64,000 nt of DNA from contig NC_052407.1 in NCBI RefSeq assembly GCF_009389715.1, positions 3,249,034 to 3,313,033 on the forward strand, read 5' to 3'. Origin of the DNA: Phoenix dactylifera (taxonomy: Eukaryota; Streptophyta; Magnoliopsida; Arecales; Arecaceae). Every line of letters starts with the position of its first letter. The first letter of the stretch is position 1. The notes under the pieces are model-generated. The model saw only the letters and a list, made by a program, of their open reading frames with translations. It did no database searches and was not told the DNA's origin. Of the stretch, positions 11,459 through 23,275 are shown piece by piece. The position numbers and the translations under genes are program-made.

Positions 11459-12296
11459 CTACAGTAAGCAGAAAACATGAAATTTATCAAGTTCTCAAAA
11501 TCAGAGATGAATATCAGAGCATATGATGGATAAGAGTAGTTTTCCACTCAATTCTGCAGGTATCTAAGGTAGCATATTATTTAAATCAACCATGATGATA
11601 AATATCAACAGCCCAAGGGCAAACATGTGGGACTCCACTCTTTTAAACTTAATATGTCATTGCAGTATCCGATCATGTACAATATAATTTAATTTCAATG
11701 GTATAAAATAGGACTACTAATTCAGGTATACATGCAAAAACTTGCATAATTGGCAGTAGAAATGGTACAATAATCCATCAAGATGCAGAGAAAGCAATTC
11801 ACAGAAAGAACTCTCTTAACATAATCGAATAAATGATTTACTACCATCAACCTCTATATTAATGATATTTTTATATAAATACCATCCATGTTCTATATTT
11901 GTCTCCTCACTAATCTTAGATGCTCTTCCTCGCATTTTCATATATCAGCTTGAACAAAAAATATATTTGTGTCAATGCCAGAGAGTGTATATGATGAAGA
12001 AAACGGAGCTCATAAAATGGAGAAGTCAAACTGTGTCAATGACTTTTATTATCTGATCATAGGCAGGTTGATCTAGAAGCTGTGAAATGAAACATCTGAG
12101 AGGTAAAAAGATTAAAATTGGGGATAAATGAAGAGAGGAAAGTGAAGTTGGTCATCTCAAATCAAGCATTTAGATATTGGATCAGTTTCTGTTCCGATCA
12201 CCTGCTTACAGAGCAATGTAAAAAAGCAAAGTGAAGTTGGTTACTTCAAACTAAGGATTTGGGTTTAGATCCCAGTATTCATGCCATTCTTACAAA

Positions 12297-12320
12297 TATA
12301 TACATATATATACATATATA

Positions 12321-12351
<31 letters not shown>

Positions 12352-12365
12352 ATATAGAGAGAGAG
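12297..12365. repeat. TATA/CATA-rich and GA microsatellite
   Basis: Low-complexity tatatacatatata units ending in agagagagagag. Confidence 0.9.
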
Positions 12366-12712
12366 AGAAATTGACTTGGCTTCGATGATTCGAGTTGTTG
12401 GATATCTACTCTAAATTATTTATACACCAAAAATCATATTATTTTGAAGATCCCTAGCCTAAGCATCACATGGTAAAAAAATCGATATTTTAAGTAAATA
12501 TGAAAAAATTTATATTTTTTGACCACCTGATGCATAGAATAGAGGTCTCCAAACTATATGATTTTTTGTTTATAAACAGTTTAGAGATAGTAGATCACAT
12601 CCAACAGCACGGATCATCAATGTGGAATCCCATCATCCGATCTAGACCAGACCGGACCTAAGTGGAGATCTACTCAAGTATAGCCAAATCAATCTCTTTA
12701 TTTACATATGTG

Positions 12713-12728
12713 TATATATATATATATA

Positions 12729-12779
<51 letters not shown>

Positions 12780-12790
12780 GCATGTATATA
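12713..12790. repeat. compound (TA)n-(CA)n-(TA)n microsatellite
   Basis: A run of more than 20 CA units (about 12730-12772) flanked on both sides by TA runs. Likely length-polymorphic. Confidence 0.95.
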
Positions 12791-14859
12791 CGTATGTATA
12801 ACTATTTTTATTGAAAAAAAATATTAGAGATGGATTTAATAGATGTCAAGCTGACTCATACTAGCTATTTATATTGGTCCGGCATGGTGCATGTTGGTTG
12901 GCACATGAAACCATTATCCAAGTGCAGTTGTCTTGCATAAAAGTTGAACGTTTGGTGGTTGTAAATCTAGAAAATGGCATTAAACTTGGACATGGTACAG
13001 TCTAAGGGCTCGTTTGAATTTCTGCTTACTTTGTACATTGGATAAACCATGTGTTCAGGTTTTAAGTTAAGAATGGATAGAGGCGGGGAGATGAGGTTTA
13101 GCTGTGCTTGCAGATTCCTTAGATTAAATTCCTTTGAAAATATGGGACGTGGCATATAACCTTCAAGAAGGAATGTAAGTTCCCTGTCTTTTTCAAGATT
13201 GCTTCAAGGATCTCCAACCACAAAATTTCATCTCTTCAGGCCGCTGAATTCTTCCTGCCTTAGGTCAGCGTGAGGTTTACACAACATACAAGATAGGCGT
13301 CCTCCCTAAGAGGCCCTAAATGTCCCAGCAAATTGGTTTGTAGTTCAAGGTCTATCAATAAATAGAACAGTAGGGAGGGAGAAGGCTTATAAATGTAGAT
13401 GGATTCAGATGGGCATACAATGTTCATTTTGCTGCCTCATAATGCATGTCTCAATCGCATGGTTTGATTGCTTAGGTGTTATGATGTAAAGTAATGTCTA
13501 TCCACACCAGATATAATAATACAAGTCCCAAAAAATTGGTTTTTGTACTTCAAGAAAAGGTTGAAGAAGATAACTATGTCTTTTAACCAGTGATGCATGG
13601 ATGTAAACACGACCAAGCCCAGACGCATATTCAAGGGTTGGATCTGTCCAGAGGAGAAGAGATATGGTCAAATGCAGAAGAATAATTCCATCTAAATTTT
13701 ATATGTTGATATTAGAATTGTTATATTAAACATACTAAGGGGGCTAACCATTCATAAAAACCTAATAGTGTTTCGTTATTACTAGCTTGTCAATCATTGA
13801 TAAATTTATGATGTCACTCTTGATTTCAAACATTTCAATAATTTTGACTTGTTTGATGTGTCAGTTGAAAGGTTTAAGTTAGTAATATAACGATGCATTC
13901 ATCAAAATCTTAAACAGTGGTCATAAATATAACTCATGATATATATGATCACTCCATGCTATATTTTACGGCATCTAAAGAGTATCAGCTTCAAAGATGA
14001 TGGAAAAAGAAACTAGGAATTATGTAGTGCGTTGTTTTCTATATGCTTTAGCAAAAGCAAATGTTTGTGTCATATGTCACACCCATAGAATTCTTATAAA
14101 TTGCTTTCTCATAAAATCTCCATGCATATGGCATTCTACAAAGGTTTTCTTTCTTGATACTTCATTACTAAACAACCTTAAAAAACAACAACGACCTGCT
14201 TATGATGTCATTACTTTAAATTGGAGCAGTGTTGGAAGAGTTCAACTTTTGACCAATCTTTAGTTCTTGCAATAAAAGAATCTGGTTGGTATCAAAAGTC
14301 TTTGATGTGTATCCAGCTTACCACTATGAGTGGAACGTTTCTTTGAGCTTTATCTGGAAATATATATAATACTTCCTTTAAATAGGTCCCATAAATGTTC
14401 CATATAAACCATATAAATTAACATAATCAAGAATATAGAATCCTCACATTAAGATAAATCCATGACTCGGCTAATCGATGGCCACACAAAGTAAACAAGA
14501 CACCTTCACTTAACTCTATCGGCAAAGAGTCGGTAGCATCTTTGAGATCGAAAGAAAACAAATTACCTTGACTGGGCGTGGTTTTTGGTTATATGAAGCA
14601 TATACAATACAGAAACACTTCTTCCCTTCTTGGCAAATACCGTTGGATGCTCAATAAAAGGTACAGAACATGTTCCAACTCATTTAGTTTTCCTCCCAAT
14701 GTATCTTGCAAAATCCTTCTTTTACTGGGGCTATTGAATGCTTCCAATTATACTAAACCATTTATCTAATTAACAACTACCATCATTATCATTCCACCAA
14801 AACAAAATTTCACTAGTATAATACTATATGGTGCATGTGATCAATGTACAAAAGATATT

Positions 14860-15522
14860 ATTCTTTTCATAGAAAACAATTTCTTCAGGTATATCCTCGG
14901 TATCCTCCTCATGCCTGCCTGATTTTAGTGTCCTCCTCTGACTTCCTACAACTGGAAATATTATCTTCGGCATAATATTATAAGTAATAAAAACAAAGCA
15001 TAGGTGGTTGGATGGGTCTACGAATCTATGAATTAGCACACTAACCAGGCCCAAGTCATTTGTAAACATTGGTGAGTTGGACACCAAAAGAAAATTTTAC
15101 AAGCACCTCGAATCTAATTATTAATACTCCAATGAACTGCAGAGAAACCATGAGCATATAGAATTATTAATCTTAAAAATGAATCTGGTCAATGCCTGAT
15201 AGAAAGGAAGCATTATCTCCAAGAAGCCAACATCCTTCCCATCCCATCAACAACCTAGTTATCAAAACATATAATCAAATACAGTGGGCATACTATCAAA
15301 GACACATCAAACTTGTAGTGATCTTTCCTGAAGAATAGCAACCAATTGGCGCCAAGATGTACAAAATTGCAGACATTCATAGAATTCGAGCTCGTGGTAA
15401 AGAAACAAAAGGGAAGACAAGAAGAAGAGAAACGTAGCAAATGGAGAGGGACCTGCACGAGAGGGGCGATGCCAGGGGAGGAGTGAATCCCTGAGCTTGC
15501 GGAGGAGGAGCCGGTACTTCAT
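14860..15522 (-). other. candidate 5' exons of a minus-strand gene
   Basis: A CT-rich leader on the minus strand (about 15650 down to 15525) precedes an ATG at 15522 that opens MKYRLLLRKLRDSLLPWHR and could splice at the GT following ctcgtgcag (near 15451). A possible second exon begins after tttccag near 14956 and stays open in the matching phase (GSQRRTLKSGRHEEDTED...) to about 14860. The two join without a stop. They could be the 5' end of the kinase-like gene or of a separate gene. No family is recognised and no signal peptide or transmembrane segment is visible in the joined product, so this is a weak call. Confidence 0.25.
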
Positions 15523-15650
15523 CTGCCGAGAAGAAGAGCAGGGGATTCGACTTCGCCGAGAGAGAACGGAGAAGAGGGAAGAGAAGGAGGGATAGAGAGG
15601 AGGGCGGCGGGGAGAGAAGGAATGGAAATTTCGGAGGCGTCCAGATGGGC

Positions 15651-16599
15651 ATTTGGTTGGTCTCTCTCTTCTTTAACCGGAATCTCCCAACTTTACCCCA
15701 CGTCTTCGTCCTCTCGCTCTACCACCCCACCACTGGTAAAAAGAAGAGTTTAAAGAAACGGGGAAGGGATAACAAGAAACGGCTTTTTATCACAACGGTT
15801 GTGGGGGAATCTACCTTTATTCGTCTTCTTGCTGACTTTTCTTTGCCTTTTTTTTTTTTACTCCCTTTCTCCTTTTCCGATCGGATGTGCCCGTGGGCGA
15901 AGAGTGGTTATTGGTTGGACCAGGTCCACCAATCGGGGGGTGGACCCGTCCAACCGCAAAATAACACGTATAATGATGGATAAAAGGGAGACAAGGACTC
16001 ATGGTTCTACTGGCCCATCAGCTTGGTGGATGGATCTAATCCAACTAAAAAATTATAATTATACGTGGACAAGAGGAAGGATTGAAATCACAAGGGCTGA
16101 TAAGAAGATAGCAGAAATATATTCTCCATATTCTCAAATTATGCAATAACTTTATAATTTATTCACAAATTGTTCATAACTAGTTTTCAAAATTTCGTAT
16201 GTTACAAATAAATAAGACAACACGTTGTTGTTGATTATTTTTTTTGCTATAATTTGTTTCTTTTGCTTCTCTTATGCTTTCTCAATAAATATATATATAA
16301 ATATTTTAGAAAAGTTTATTTTTAAAAATTTAATTATTTTCTTAATTTTTTGTTATTTGAAATCTTTCTAAGTTTTTGACAAATTTGCTAAATTTTTTAA
16401 AGTTTGGAATCATTATATCTAATTGGATTGCTCTCAAATTCCGGTCTTGTGGCTATTTTTTTGCAAATTAGTTAGCCTGCATGGAAAACCTTAGCAATCT
16501 TAGAAGAAAAATGGTGCGGATACAGTAGTCTCATGAATAAATGATGTGGGCTACCGATCATCTATCAGATCATCGATCAATATATCAGACTTATATGCA
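15651..16599. other. intergenic, GC-rich then AT-rich
   Basis: Just upstream of the CT-rich minus-strand leader. It includes a strong hairpin at 15913-15955. The plus-strand frames at 15645-15983 and 15799-16149 overlap each other and have no recognisable product. Confidence 0.4.
15913..15955. other. inverted repeat (hairpin)
   Basis: The arms ggttggaccaggtccacc and ggtggacccgtccaacc are complementary except for one bulge or mismatch near the middle, with a loop of about 8 bases. It is too G-rich and isolated to call a terminator and lies in the putative promoter region of the minus-strand transcript. Confidence 0.7.
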
Positions 16600-17430
16600 A
16601 TCAAGAATTTGTGCACCATGTAATATTGTCGATATTGCCTCTCAAAACCCAACCTACATGTGGTTGAGCTGATGGGAGAGCTGCTCTACTTGCTTGGGTT
16701 GGAGGAGAGTCATATGGTACTGCAGCTGATTTACAATCACAAAAAATAATCAGAGGGTTGCCAGAATATGTCCCGCTGGGAATTCTTCGATGCTTAAGTT
16801 AGGAAGAGTTTCAAGAAGAAGCACAAGAGATGAAAGAGGGATAGAAGTACGAGAGTGTGGTATTCAAATTTCTCATCATACCTCGTGCCTAGTATTTATA
16901 GAGGAGAAGGCGCAAATTTGTGTAGTTAGGATCGTGCGATTTGCGGATGAGCAATTGAGCTTTTTCTATATCCGCTGACCAAGACGGTTAGCATATTCCC
17001 TTTCAGGAGCATCATGATCGAGCTTTTTCCATTTCTACTGATTTGGTCGATTACAATATTCCTTTTCAGGCATGTTGAGATTGCACTGAGCTATATCTGA
17101 TTATGCTAATTGTTTAATTTTTTAATTGGCTATTGATTTCATTAGACACTTGTTGTTATCGTGTTGGCAGGCTGAGTTGTCAGGCGAGATTTTAGGCATA
17201 GCGAATATGAACTCTATCACTTTTATCCTACTTCTAGCTACTTCATCCCACTCGGGCTACTTCATCTCAACATTCCAACGGCTCTTGTGGTGCCAAACCA
17301 GAGACCTTCAACCTAGCATTGTGGAGCGCATTCTGAACTAGGACAACTTAGACCAATTCTAGGTGGGCTATCATGTTTTGGCCAACTTCTCCTTTAGGCT
17401 ACCTGGGGGTGAGGATAGGGTCAATGCCTA
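16600..17430 (+). other. leader region of a decayed retroelement
   Basis: Moderately GC-rich sequence unlike its AT-rich flank, leading without a break into the retroelement coding remnant. It includes a partly duplicated motif, ttgagctttttctatatccgctga near 16955 and tcgagctttttccatttctactga near 17020. No LTR boundary could be defined. Confidence 0.3.
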
Positions 17431-17434
17431 CAAT

Positions 17435-17763
17435 CCCCTCAGTTTATCTTTTATGAGAAGACTCTGAAGGCTAGATTGAAGCTTCCTCTTCCTCCTTTTG
17501 TTGTCTTTCTTCTCAATGGTTTCTGATTGTTGCTTGTCCAGGTTCCCAATATGTGGCAAATTATCAATGATTTTTTGTTTCTTCTATTTCTGTATGGTAT
17601 ACAACCCATTATAGAGCTATTTCATGCAAGCTACATACTCAAGGAGCATCCTATTCAGCCGGGCTGGTGGTGCGTCTCAGCTCGGAAGGGGTTCTGGCTG
17701 ATTTATGGTAGTCTTTCAGTGCATGGCTGGAAAGACTGCTTCTTTTTTATATTGTCTGAGTAG
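17435..17763 (+). pseudogene. 'putative gypsy type transposon' domain remnant (PF04195-like)
   Basis: Allowing for one stop (near 17525), the frame reads FYEKTLKARLKLPLPPFVVF, then VPNMWQIINDFLFLLFLYGIQP, then ELFHASYILKEHPIQPGWW and a segment ending SVHGWKDCFFFI. This order of motifs (LPLP-F, W-ii--F--L--l-gi-P, LF---f-lk--p---GWW, W---fFFv) is that of the Pfam domain Transposase_28 (PF04195), a gag-like protein of plant gypsy-type elements. Stop codons and frame changes on both sides show it is not functional. It continues into the coiled-coil remnant at 19.2-19.64 kb, from which it is separated by a hAT insertion at 18120-18672. Confidence 0.7.
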
Positions 17764-18119
17764 CCCTAGTGGTTTAACATCTTCTGAACCACGCCCAAGA
17801 AAATCTTGAACCAAATCCTTATTCTCTTCGATGGTGAGGAATAGATCTTGGAGTCCTCATGCAGCATCAAGGCTACTATTTAGGAGGTGTTGGCCAAGCA
17901 GGCCTTGGTCAATGTCGGACTGAGCCTTGCTTGGCCTCAGGGTAGGAGATTCTCTATTTTTCAATACTTCAACTTATTACTAATTTTTTTGACTTTATTT
18001 TTGTTTCTTTAGACATTGTCGACAAGTCTTTGATAAGAAAGGTAGCTGCTGCAAAGCACAAGATGTTATGGAGGGTGCTTCATTGGCGTTCCCTAAGAGG
18101 TTGCGCGAGGCCTCACTTT

Positions 18120-18672
18120 TAAGGTTGCAAATGGGTCGGGTTGACTTGTGACCCGACCCGATCCGACCCGCTTAGACCAGAATCAACCCAATTTGGAGGA
18201 CCTGTGGGACCGACTCGGGTCCTAAAATTGGACCCATTCCATTTTCTAGGTTGAGTTTGGGTTTACTGAATTTAGACCCGACCCAATCCATTTGAATTTG
18301 GATAATTTTTAATTTTCAATCCTACAACCCAACCCAACCCGACCTAACCCAAATCTATAAAATTATTTTGGCCTGCGGGCCGCAGCCCATAGGGGTGCAA
18401 ACAAGTCTTGAAGCCATAGATGGGTTGACCCGAACCAGACCCAAGCTAGACTCAAACTAGACCCAAATTTTTCGGATTGGGTCGGGTTATACATGAACAC
18501 AACCCGACCTGAATGACCCGTTAGGTCAAAAATTGTAGCGGTGGATTCGACTCGATCTAACCTAATCTTCTATTGGGTTGGGTCTAGATCTGGGTCCAAA
18601 ATTAAAACCCAAACAAAAAACTAGGTTGGGTCAAGGACACTCATGATTTGACCCGACCCATTTGCACCCTTA
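18120..18672. mobile_element. hAT-type element(s), composite, inside the retroelement
   Basis: The left end is TAAGGTTGCAAATGGGTCGG and the complement of the right end is TAAGGGTGCAAATGGGTCGG. The flanking 8-mers ctcacttt (18112-18119) and ctcgcctt (18673-18680) match at six of eight positions, so I read them as an aged target duplication. The interior is full of gacccgacccga/gggtcgggtt units. A second left-end-like motif, taggggtgcaaacaagtc, occurs at about 18391, suggesting that two copies lie nested or side by side. Confidence 0.75.
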
Positions 18673-19642
18673 CTCGCCTTCTTGCCCCAATTGGGATGCA
18701 GCTGCAACCGCCTCGACCCCTTAAGCAAGTCAAGCTCCATCTAGAGGCCTCCGTGTGGACCCTAAAGTGGAGATTCCGCTAACTTCTCGATCCATTCCTT
18801 CTGAGGAACTGACAACTCTCCCACGTCCCGCCTTAAGGAGGAGGTCCACCGCCTTAGCTAGACCATGAAATCCTCTACCTCAGCTTTGACGGACCTGAAG
18901 GTGGCCTGCAAATTGATTAATGGGATCATTCTCCCCGCCAACTGGAAGAAGCTGGAGAATGGAAACACAAGAGCCTTTTTGATGGGGCTTTTCGAGCTAC
19001 TGCCGAGGTGAGCATCATCTTGTATTTTGTAGATCTTCTGCTAAGTCATTTCATTGCTGACAATTTATCTTTTTACTTAAAAATGTTACCCACACAATAC
19101 TCGTTCATAAGCAGTACCACCAGCTCCAGCAAGACACCTGAGAGGTGGAGTGGGAGTAGGAGACAAGATAAGGAAGAGAATGGATGGATGAGCTAAGGGC
19201 CCAGCTGAAGGCCAGTATTGTGGAGCTGAAGAGCTTCCAAACCCAATGCATGGCAGCTCAGCTTCGGGCTACCAAGAATAAGAAGGAGCAACCGGCGACT
19301 GAGCAGGTGACTTCTGCCAAAAAGCATGTCCTCCGGGCTATGGGGGCATATAAGGCCTCCCAAGATTTCTAGGACATTGCTTCTGCTTCCATTGGCTCTT
19401 ACCAACACAGCTTGTACGACTGCTGGCGATAGGTGATGAGGTGCTCCCCCAAGTTTGACTTAAGCCACATTATCCTGCTTAAGGACGATAAGGACAAGGA
19501 ATTCGAGGAGGAGGGACATGAGGCTGAGGCTGTAGAATGGAAAAAGAGTACCGTTGAGCAAGTGCAGCAAGGTGAAGGTATCGCTAATCACTCGTGCCTG
19601 TTGCAAACCTTCCTCAGGCCGCTGAGGTCCCGCCACAAATAG
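18673..19642 (+). pseudogene. retroelement gag-like coiled-coil remnant
   Basis: The region after the hAT element continues the gag-like reading. Segments include ELRAQLKASIVELKSFQTQ (from 19184, a coiled-coil heptad pattern), AKKHVLRAMGAYKASQDF up to a stop at 19370, then SYQHSLYDCWR and SPKFDLSHIILLKDDKDKEF followed by an acidic tail (to 19642). This pattern, a coiled coil, then 'AY..S.-F', '-Y--G--DC', 'P-LDLS-I' and an acidic tail, is what follows the PF04195 domain in intact plant copies. Several stops and a frameshift break it. Confidence 0.6.
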
Positions 19643-19954
19643 GGATTTGTATATGTCTTCTTCTTTCGCTTCTTGGTGCCATTGTTGAAATGTAAGGTAA
19701 AGGGCAGCTTCCTTTGCTGGAGGCCTTGCTCCTGATTCTCAACATCATTTTGCCAAGGTTGTAGACTTAGGTTCTTTCAGCCTAGACATGTAGGTCATAG
19801 ATTGAGGTCAGAGTTCTCTCGAGTCTCTATTTGGACTTGATGAGGTCAAGGACTCTTGAACAAATTTTGAGAGGCACGTTCATGGTCAGCTCGGACCTTT
19901 CTTCTCTATTCGTAGTTAGGTCAGTGGGTTGTGCCCACTTTGTCATTGCTTTGT

Positions 19955-20275
19955 AACTCAGCTTCATTGTTCCCTCGCCTAAAGAGGCAAGTTGTCCAAC
20001 CCTCTGAATCTTTGAGCATTTGGTCGAAACTCGGCTTGTCATCCCGGTGCATGGTTCCCCTTGCCTAAAATGGGTCGCTTGGCCCTCCGGATCTTCAGTC
20101 ATTTGGTCGAAGCTCAGTTCTTCATCCCAATGATTGGTTCTCCTTGTCTGAAAAGGTGGGTCATTTGGCCCTCTAGGTCTTCGATTGTTATTCGAAGCTT
20201 GGCTTGTCATCTTGGTTCCTAGTTCCCTTTGCCTAAAAAGGTAGGTTGTTTGGCCCTCCAAGTGTTCTGTTAGTT
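19955..20275 (+). repeat. tandem array, about four units of 83-86 bp
   Basis: Units are anchored by gcctaaa-aggt/gggt followed by tggccctcc and a tcatttggtcgaagctc-like stretch. The anchors begin at 19977, 20063, 20146 and 20231, giving periods of 86, 83 and 85. Copies are diverged but clearly related. The array follows the retroelement coding remnant, as non-coding tandem arrays often do in large plant gypsy elements. The 166-codon minus-strand frame across it reflects the repeat and is not a gene. Confidence 0.85.
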
Positions 20276-22085
20276 GGATTTTTTGGATGGCTAGCACCTG
20301 GTTGATTAGGCTAAGCGTGCCTCTCATTCAAGCTTAGTTTTTACAAGATCTTTCATCGGCTCTTAGTTGGTAATAATAGTCTAGTGGCCTCTTGAGAGGC
20401 TCATCTTGGCCTATGATGCTCAAGTGTAGCACCATCTATGGTCTCTCAAGAGATTTGTGTGACATTAAATGTCTGTGATTGGCGATTTTGCATCTTTGCC
20501 AAGCCTGCAAGAATAATAGATCGGTAGCCCCTGAGGAGACTTGTTCGACCTAGGGCACTCAGTTGTGGTGCCATTGGTGGTATCTTGAGAGACTCATCAG
20601 ACATTTTATACTTGATAAGCAATTTGCCCATTTTATCCAAGAATTATGGTCGGTGGTATTTGAGAAACTCACCCGACCTAGCAAGAACACCAAGGATCGA
20701 CAACCACGGATGAAATATTGGACAAGTCTTGCAACAACCACTGACAATGCTGCACTCATGCACCACAAGTCGGACGAGCCTTCCAAGACGCCATCGATCT
20801 ATTATTCATGTGGGCCTGCCAAGAATGCTAAACATCGTCGATCACGAATAAAATGTCGATCAGGTCTCACAATGACCATCGATGTGCTGCACTCATGTTA
20901 AAACTAGGCTTGAATATGAGGAAGCACACTAGACCTAATCAACCAAGTATTAGCTATCCAACAAGCCAAATCAATCAAAGATCTGGAGGCTAAACTACTC
21001 ACCTTTTTAGAAAATGAGAAGTAGGCACCAGGATGAAGAGCCGAGCTCCGAGCAATGATAGAAGATATGGCAAGCTAAACAACCCACCGGAGAATAAGGC
21101 ACTGGGATGAGGGGCCAACCTCATCATCAGCAGAACAGCAAGCCCAATCAATCTACTACACAATCAATCTTCATTTTCATATCAGTCGCTGATCTAGCAG
21201 GTACTTTTTGGCATATTCTTTTTGACATGGCGTGAAACATCCCTAATATGGTCTCACATGGGCCAATGATGACATATGTCCACTTGCAGAACGGCCTCAT
21301 GGGTTGTCCATGGAATGGGACCATGCTAGCAACATGCCTAGATGAGCGGACAAAGAGGCTTGACATTACGTCTATTTTGTCTTCATAATTCAAAATTTAT
21401 TGTCTATTCATCAATTTATTTTAATTTGAATAAAACTAGAAAGTAATCAAACAATCGATTACAAAATTCAAACGAGAAAAGAATTGAAACCCTCTGAATA
21501 ATTATAAAAACAAATCCAACATATTGTGATAAGAAATGTGGTTTATATACTATTCAAATATGTATACTATTCCATGGTTTCCTTGCTAAATATGTTTTAA
21601 CACATTCCAGATAATCTCCTTCCCAAGTTGATTTTTTTTAAAATTTTTTTTTCCTTTTTTCCTCCTCTATTTCCAAAAGCCTGTGGTCAAGCAAGCAAAT
21701 ACTGGGCTTGGCTCGGTTAATTTTTCACCTCTAGGGATATGACAATAGACCCATAATTAAAATCATTTAACTAAAACTCCTGGCTTAATCCATCTCTTTA
21801 GTCACCTGATGCAAAACTGAGACAACTTTCAAAGTCCTACAAGAACAAGTTCTGACTTTGTGCTCTTTTATGAAAGTAGGCTACCACAGAAACTTAATGG
21901 TGCTGATGGATCAGACTGGGTCTTTTTTTTGGGTACCGATCTAGGTTTTATTATTTCCAAATACAAACCTATTGGACTTTGGATCTAAATTTTATTCCAT
22001 GTCCGGCGCAATGAAAGTTAAATCGGCTCCAGGCTTAGGTGATAAAAATATGATAAAACCATTAGTTCTTAGGGTTGGTATCGGC

Positions 22086-22325
22086 TATGTTAAGACCTGC
22101 ACTTGATCCAATGCATATCAATTTTCTGGCCTGAGTTCTTGTTGCGTCCCAAAACATAACATTTTACCAATTAATCAAGTTAAAACCATCCATGCTTTGT
22201 GATCTCAGGTATGTCAAGACCTATACTTGATCCAATGAATATCAAGTTTCGGCTCTGAGTTCTTGTCGAGTCCCAAAACATATCACTTTAAGAATTAATC
22301 CAGTTAAAACCATCTATGTTTTGAA
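22086..22325. repeat. 124-bp direct tandem duplication
   Basis: Two adjacent units beginning tatgttaagacctgcacttg and tatgtcaagacctatacttg, both continuing through a gagttcttgt-g-gtcccaaaacat segment and a gttaaaaccatc-atg end. About 85-90 percent alike by eye. Confidence 0.85.
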
Positions 22326-22787
22326 AAGCTTATCAATGAAACACTAATTACATACCCCAAAAATTGAGCAATAACCCACAAGCACTTGATGGTTGAGCAC
22401 TTAATAATGGTCGACTGAAAATTGAAAATATATGCTTAATTTATAATCAATTACAGCCGCCTCAACATGTTCGAACATATGATTGTTTTTATTCTTTTTA
22501 CCCTATTAAATTGTAGAACAAAATTTTATATTACCAAGAATTTAGAAATTGAAGGGAATAGAAATAAAACTAAGACCATATACATGTATGTAGATAGACC
22601 GGGTAGTTAGTCAGAACAGGATTGCTTATAGAAACATCAAACCTGGACCTGATTCAAAAATTGTCAATGGAACTAATATCAGACTCTGATACCCAATCCT
22701 CATCAGGGTTATTCATGAAAGGTTTTGTTTCAACATGTTCCTTTAACTAATGTGCTAGGCTTTTATTAACAGTGTATGAAACTATGG

Positions 22788-22869
22788 CCACATATATTTT
22801 CCAACTTCCATCTTGACATTGTCACATGGCTCATCCAAGGACCACATATATTTTCGAACTTCCATCTTG
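22788..22869. repeat. short direct repeat
   Basis: ccacatatattttccaactt and ccacatatattttcgaactt, each followed by ccatcttg, about 53 bp apart. Confidence 0.8.
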
Positions 22870-23275
22870 CATATGTATGTATGCATGTATGATATATATA
22901 TATATAGACACACACACACATACATACATACTTGTATACATAAATAATTAATTAAATACATGTCTATATGTGTATCTATCAATTTTTTTAACCATAAATT
23001 AAAAAAAAATCAATAATGAGAGGAGTAAAACCTTAACTCATTTTATTCCACCAAATTCTTATCATCTCATTTTAGTATAGTCTTTTTATAATATATTTGT
23101 TATGATTTAGCATTTGTCATTTCTTATAATGTGTTTTCGACTATATGTATGCATATATACATATATGTAGATGCACATAAAAACATAAACAAACAAACTA
23201 CACACACACATATATATAATTTGTTTCTATATATGTATGTATATGTATGTCTGTACATATATATGTGTATTTTTG
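22870..23275. repeat. TATG/CACA/GTAT microsatellite cluster
   Basis: Several separate runs (tgtatgtatgcatgtatg, cacacacacacatacata, gtatgtatatgtatgt) interspersed with AT-rich sequence. Confidence 0.8.

Larger units (their letters stand above)
11459..14823. other. probable 5' introns of the kinase-like gene
   Basis: No further exon could be assigned. Contents are AT-rich sequence, a TA/CATA-rich run (about 12297-12365) and a long CA repeat (12730-12772). A minus-strand open stretch at about 14590-14750 reads without stops for over 50 codons but resembles nothing I know. Confidence 0.4.

Noticed and set aside
15377-15652. 91-codon minus-strand frame rich in Pro, Ser and Leu
   Set aside because: More likely a CT-rich 5' leader. 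The product is low complexity with no conserved motif.
19955-20275. CRISPR-like array
   Set aside because: Units are contiguous, 83-86 bp and diverged, with no spacer structure, and the DNA is plant nuclear.
19827-20327. 166-codon minus-strand frame
   Set aside because: It spans the 83-86 bp tandem array. Its internal repetition (repeated TEHLEGQ/TEDPEGQ-like segments) mirrors the DNA repeat, with no known domain.
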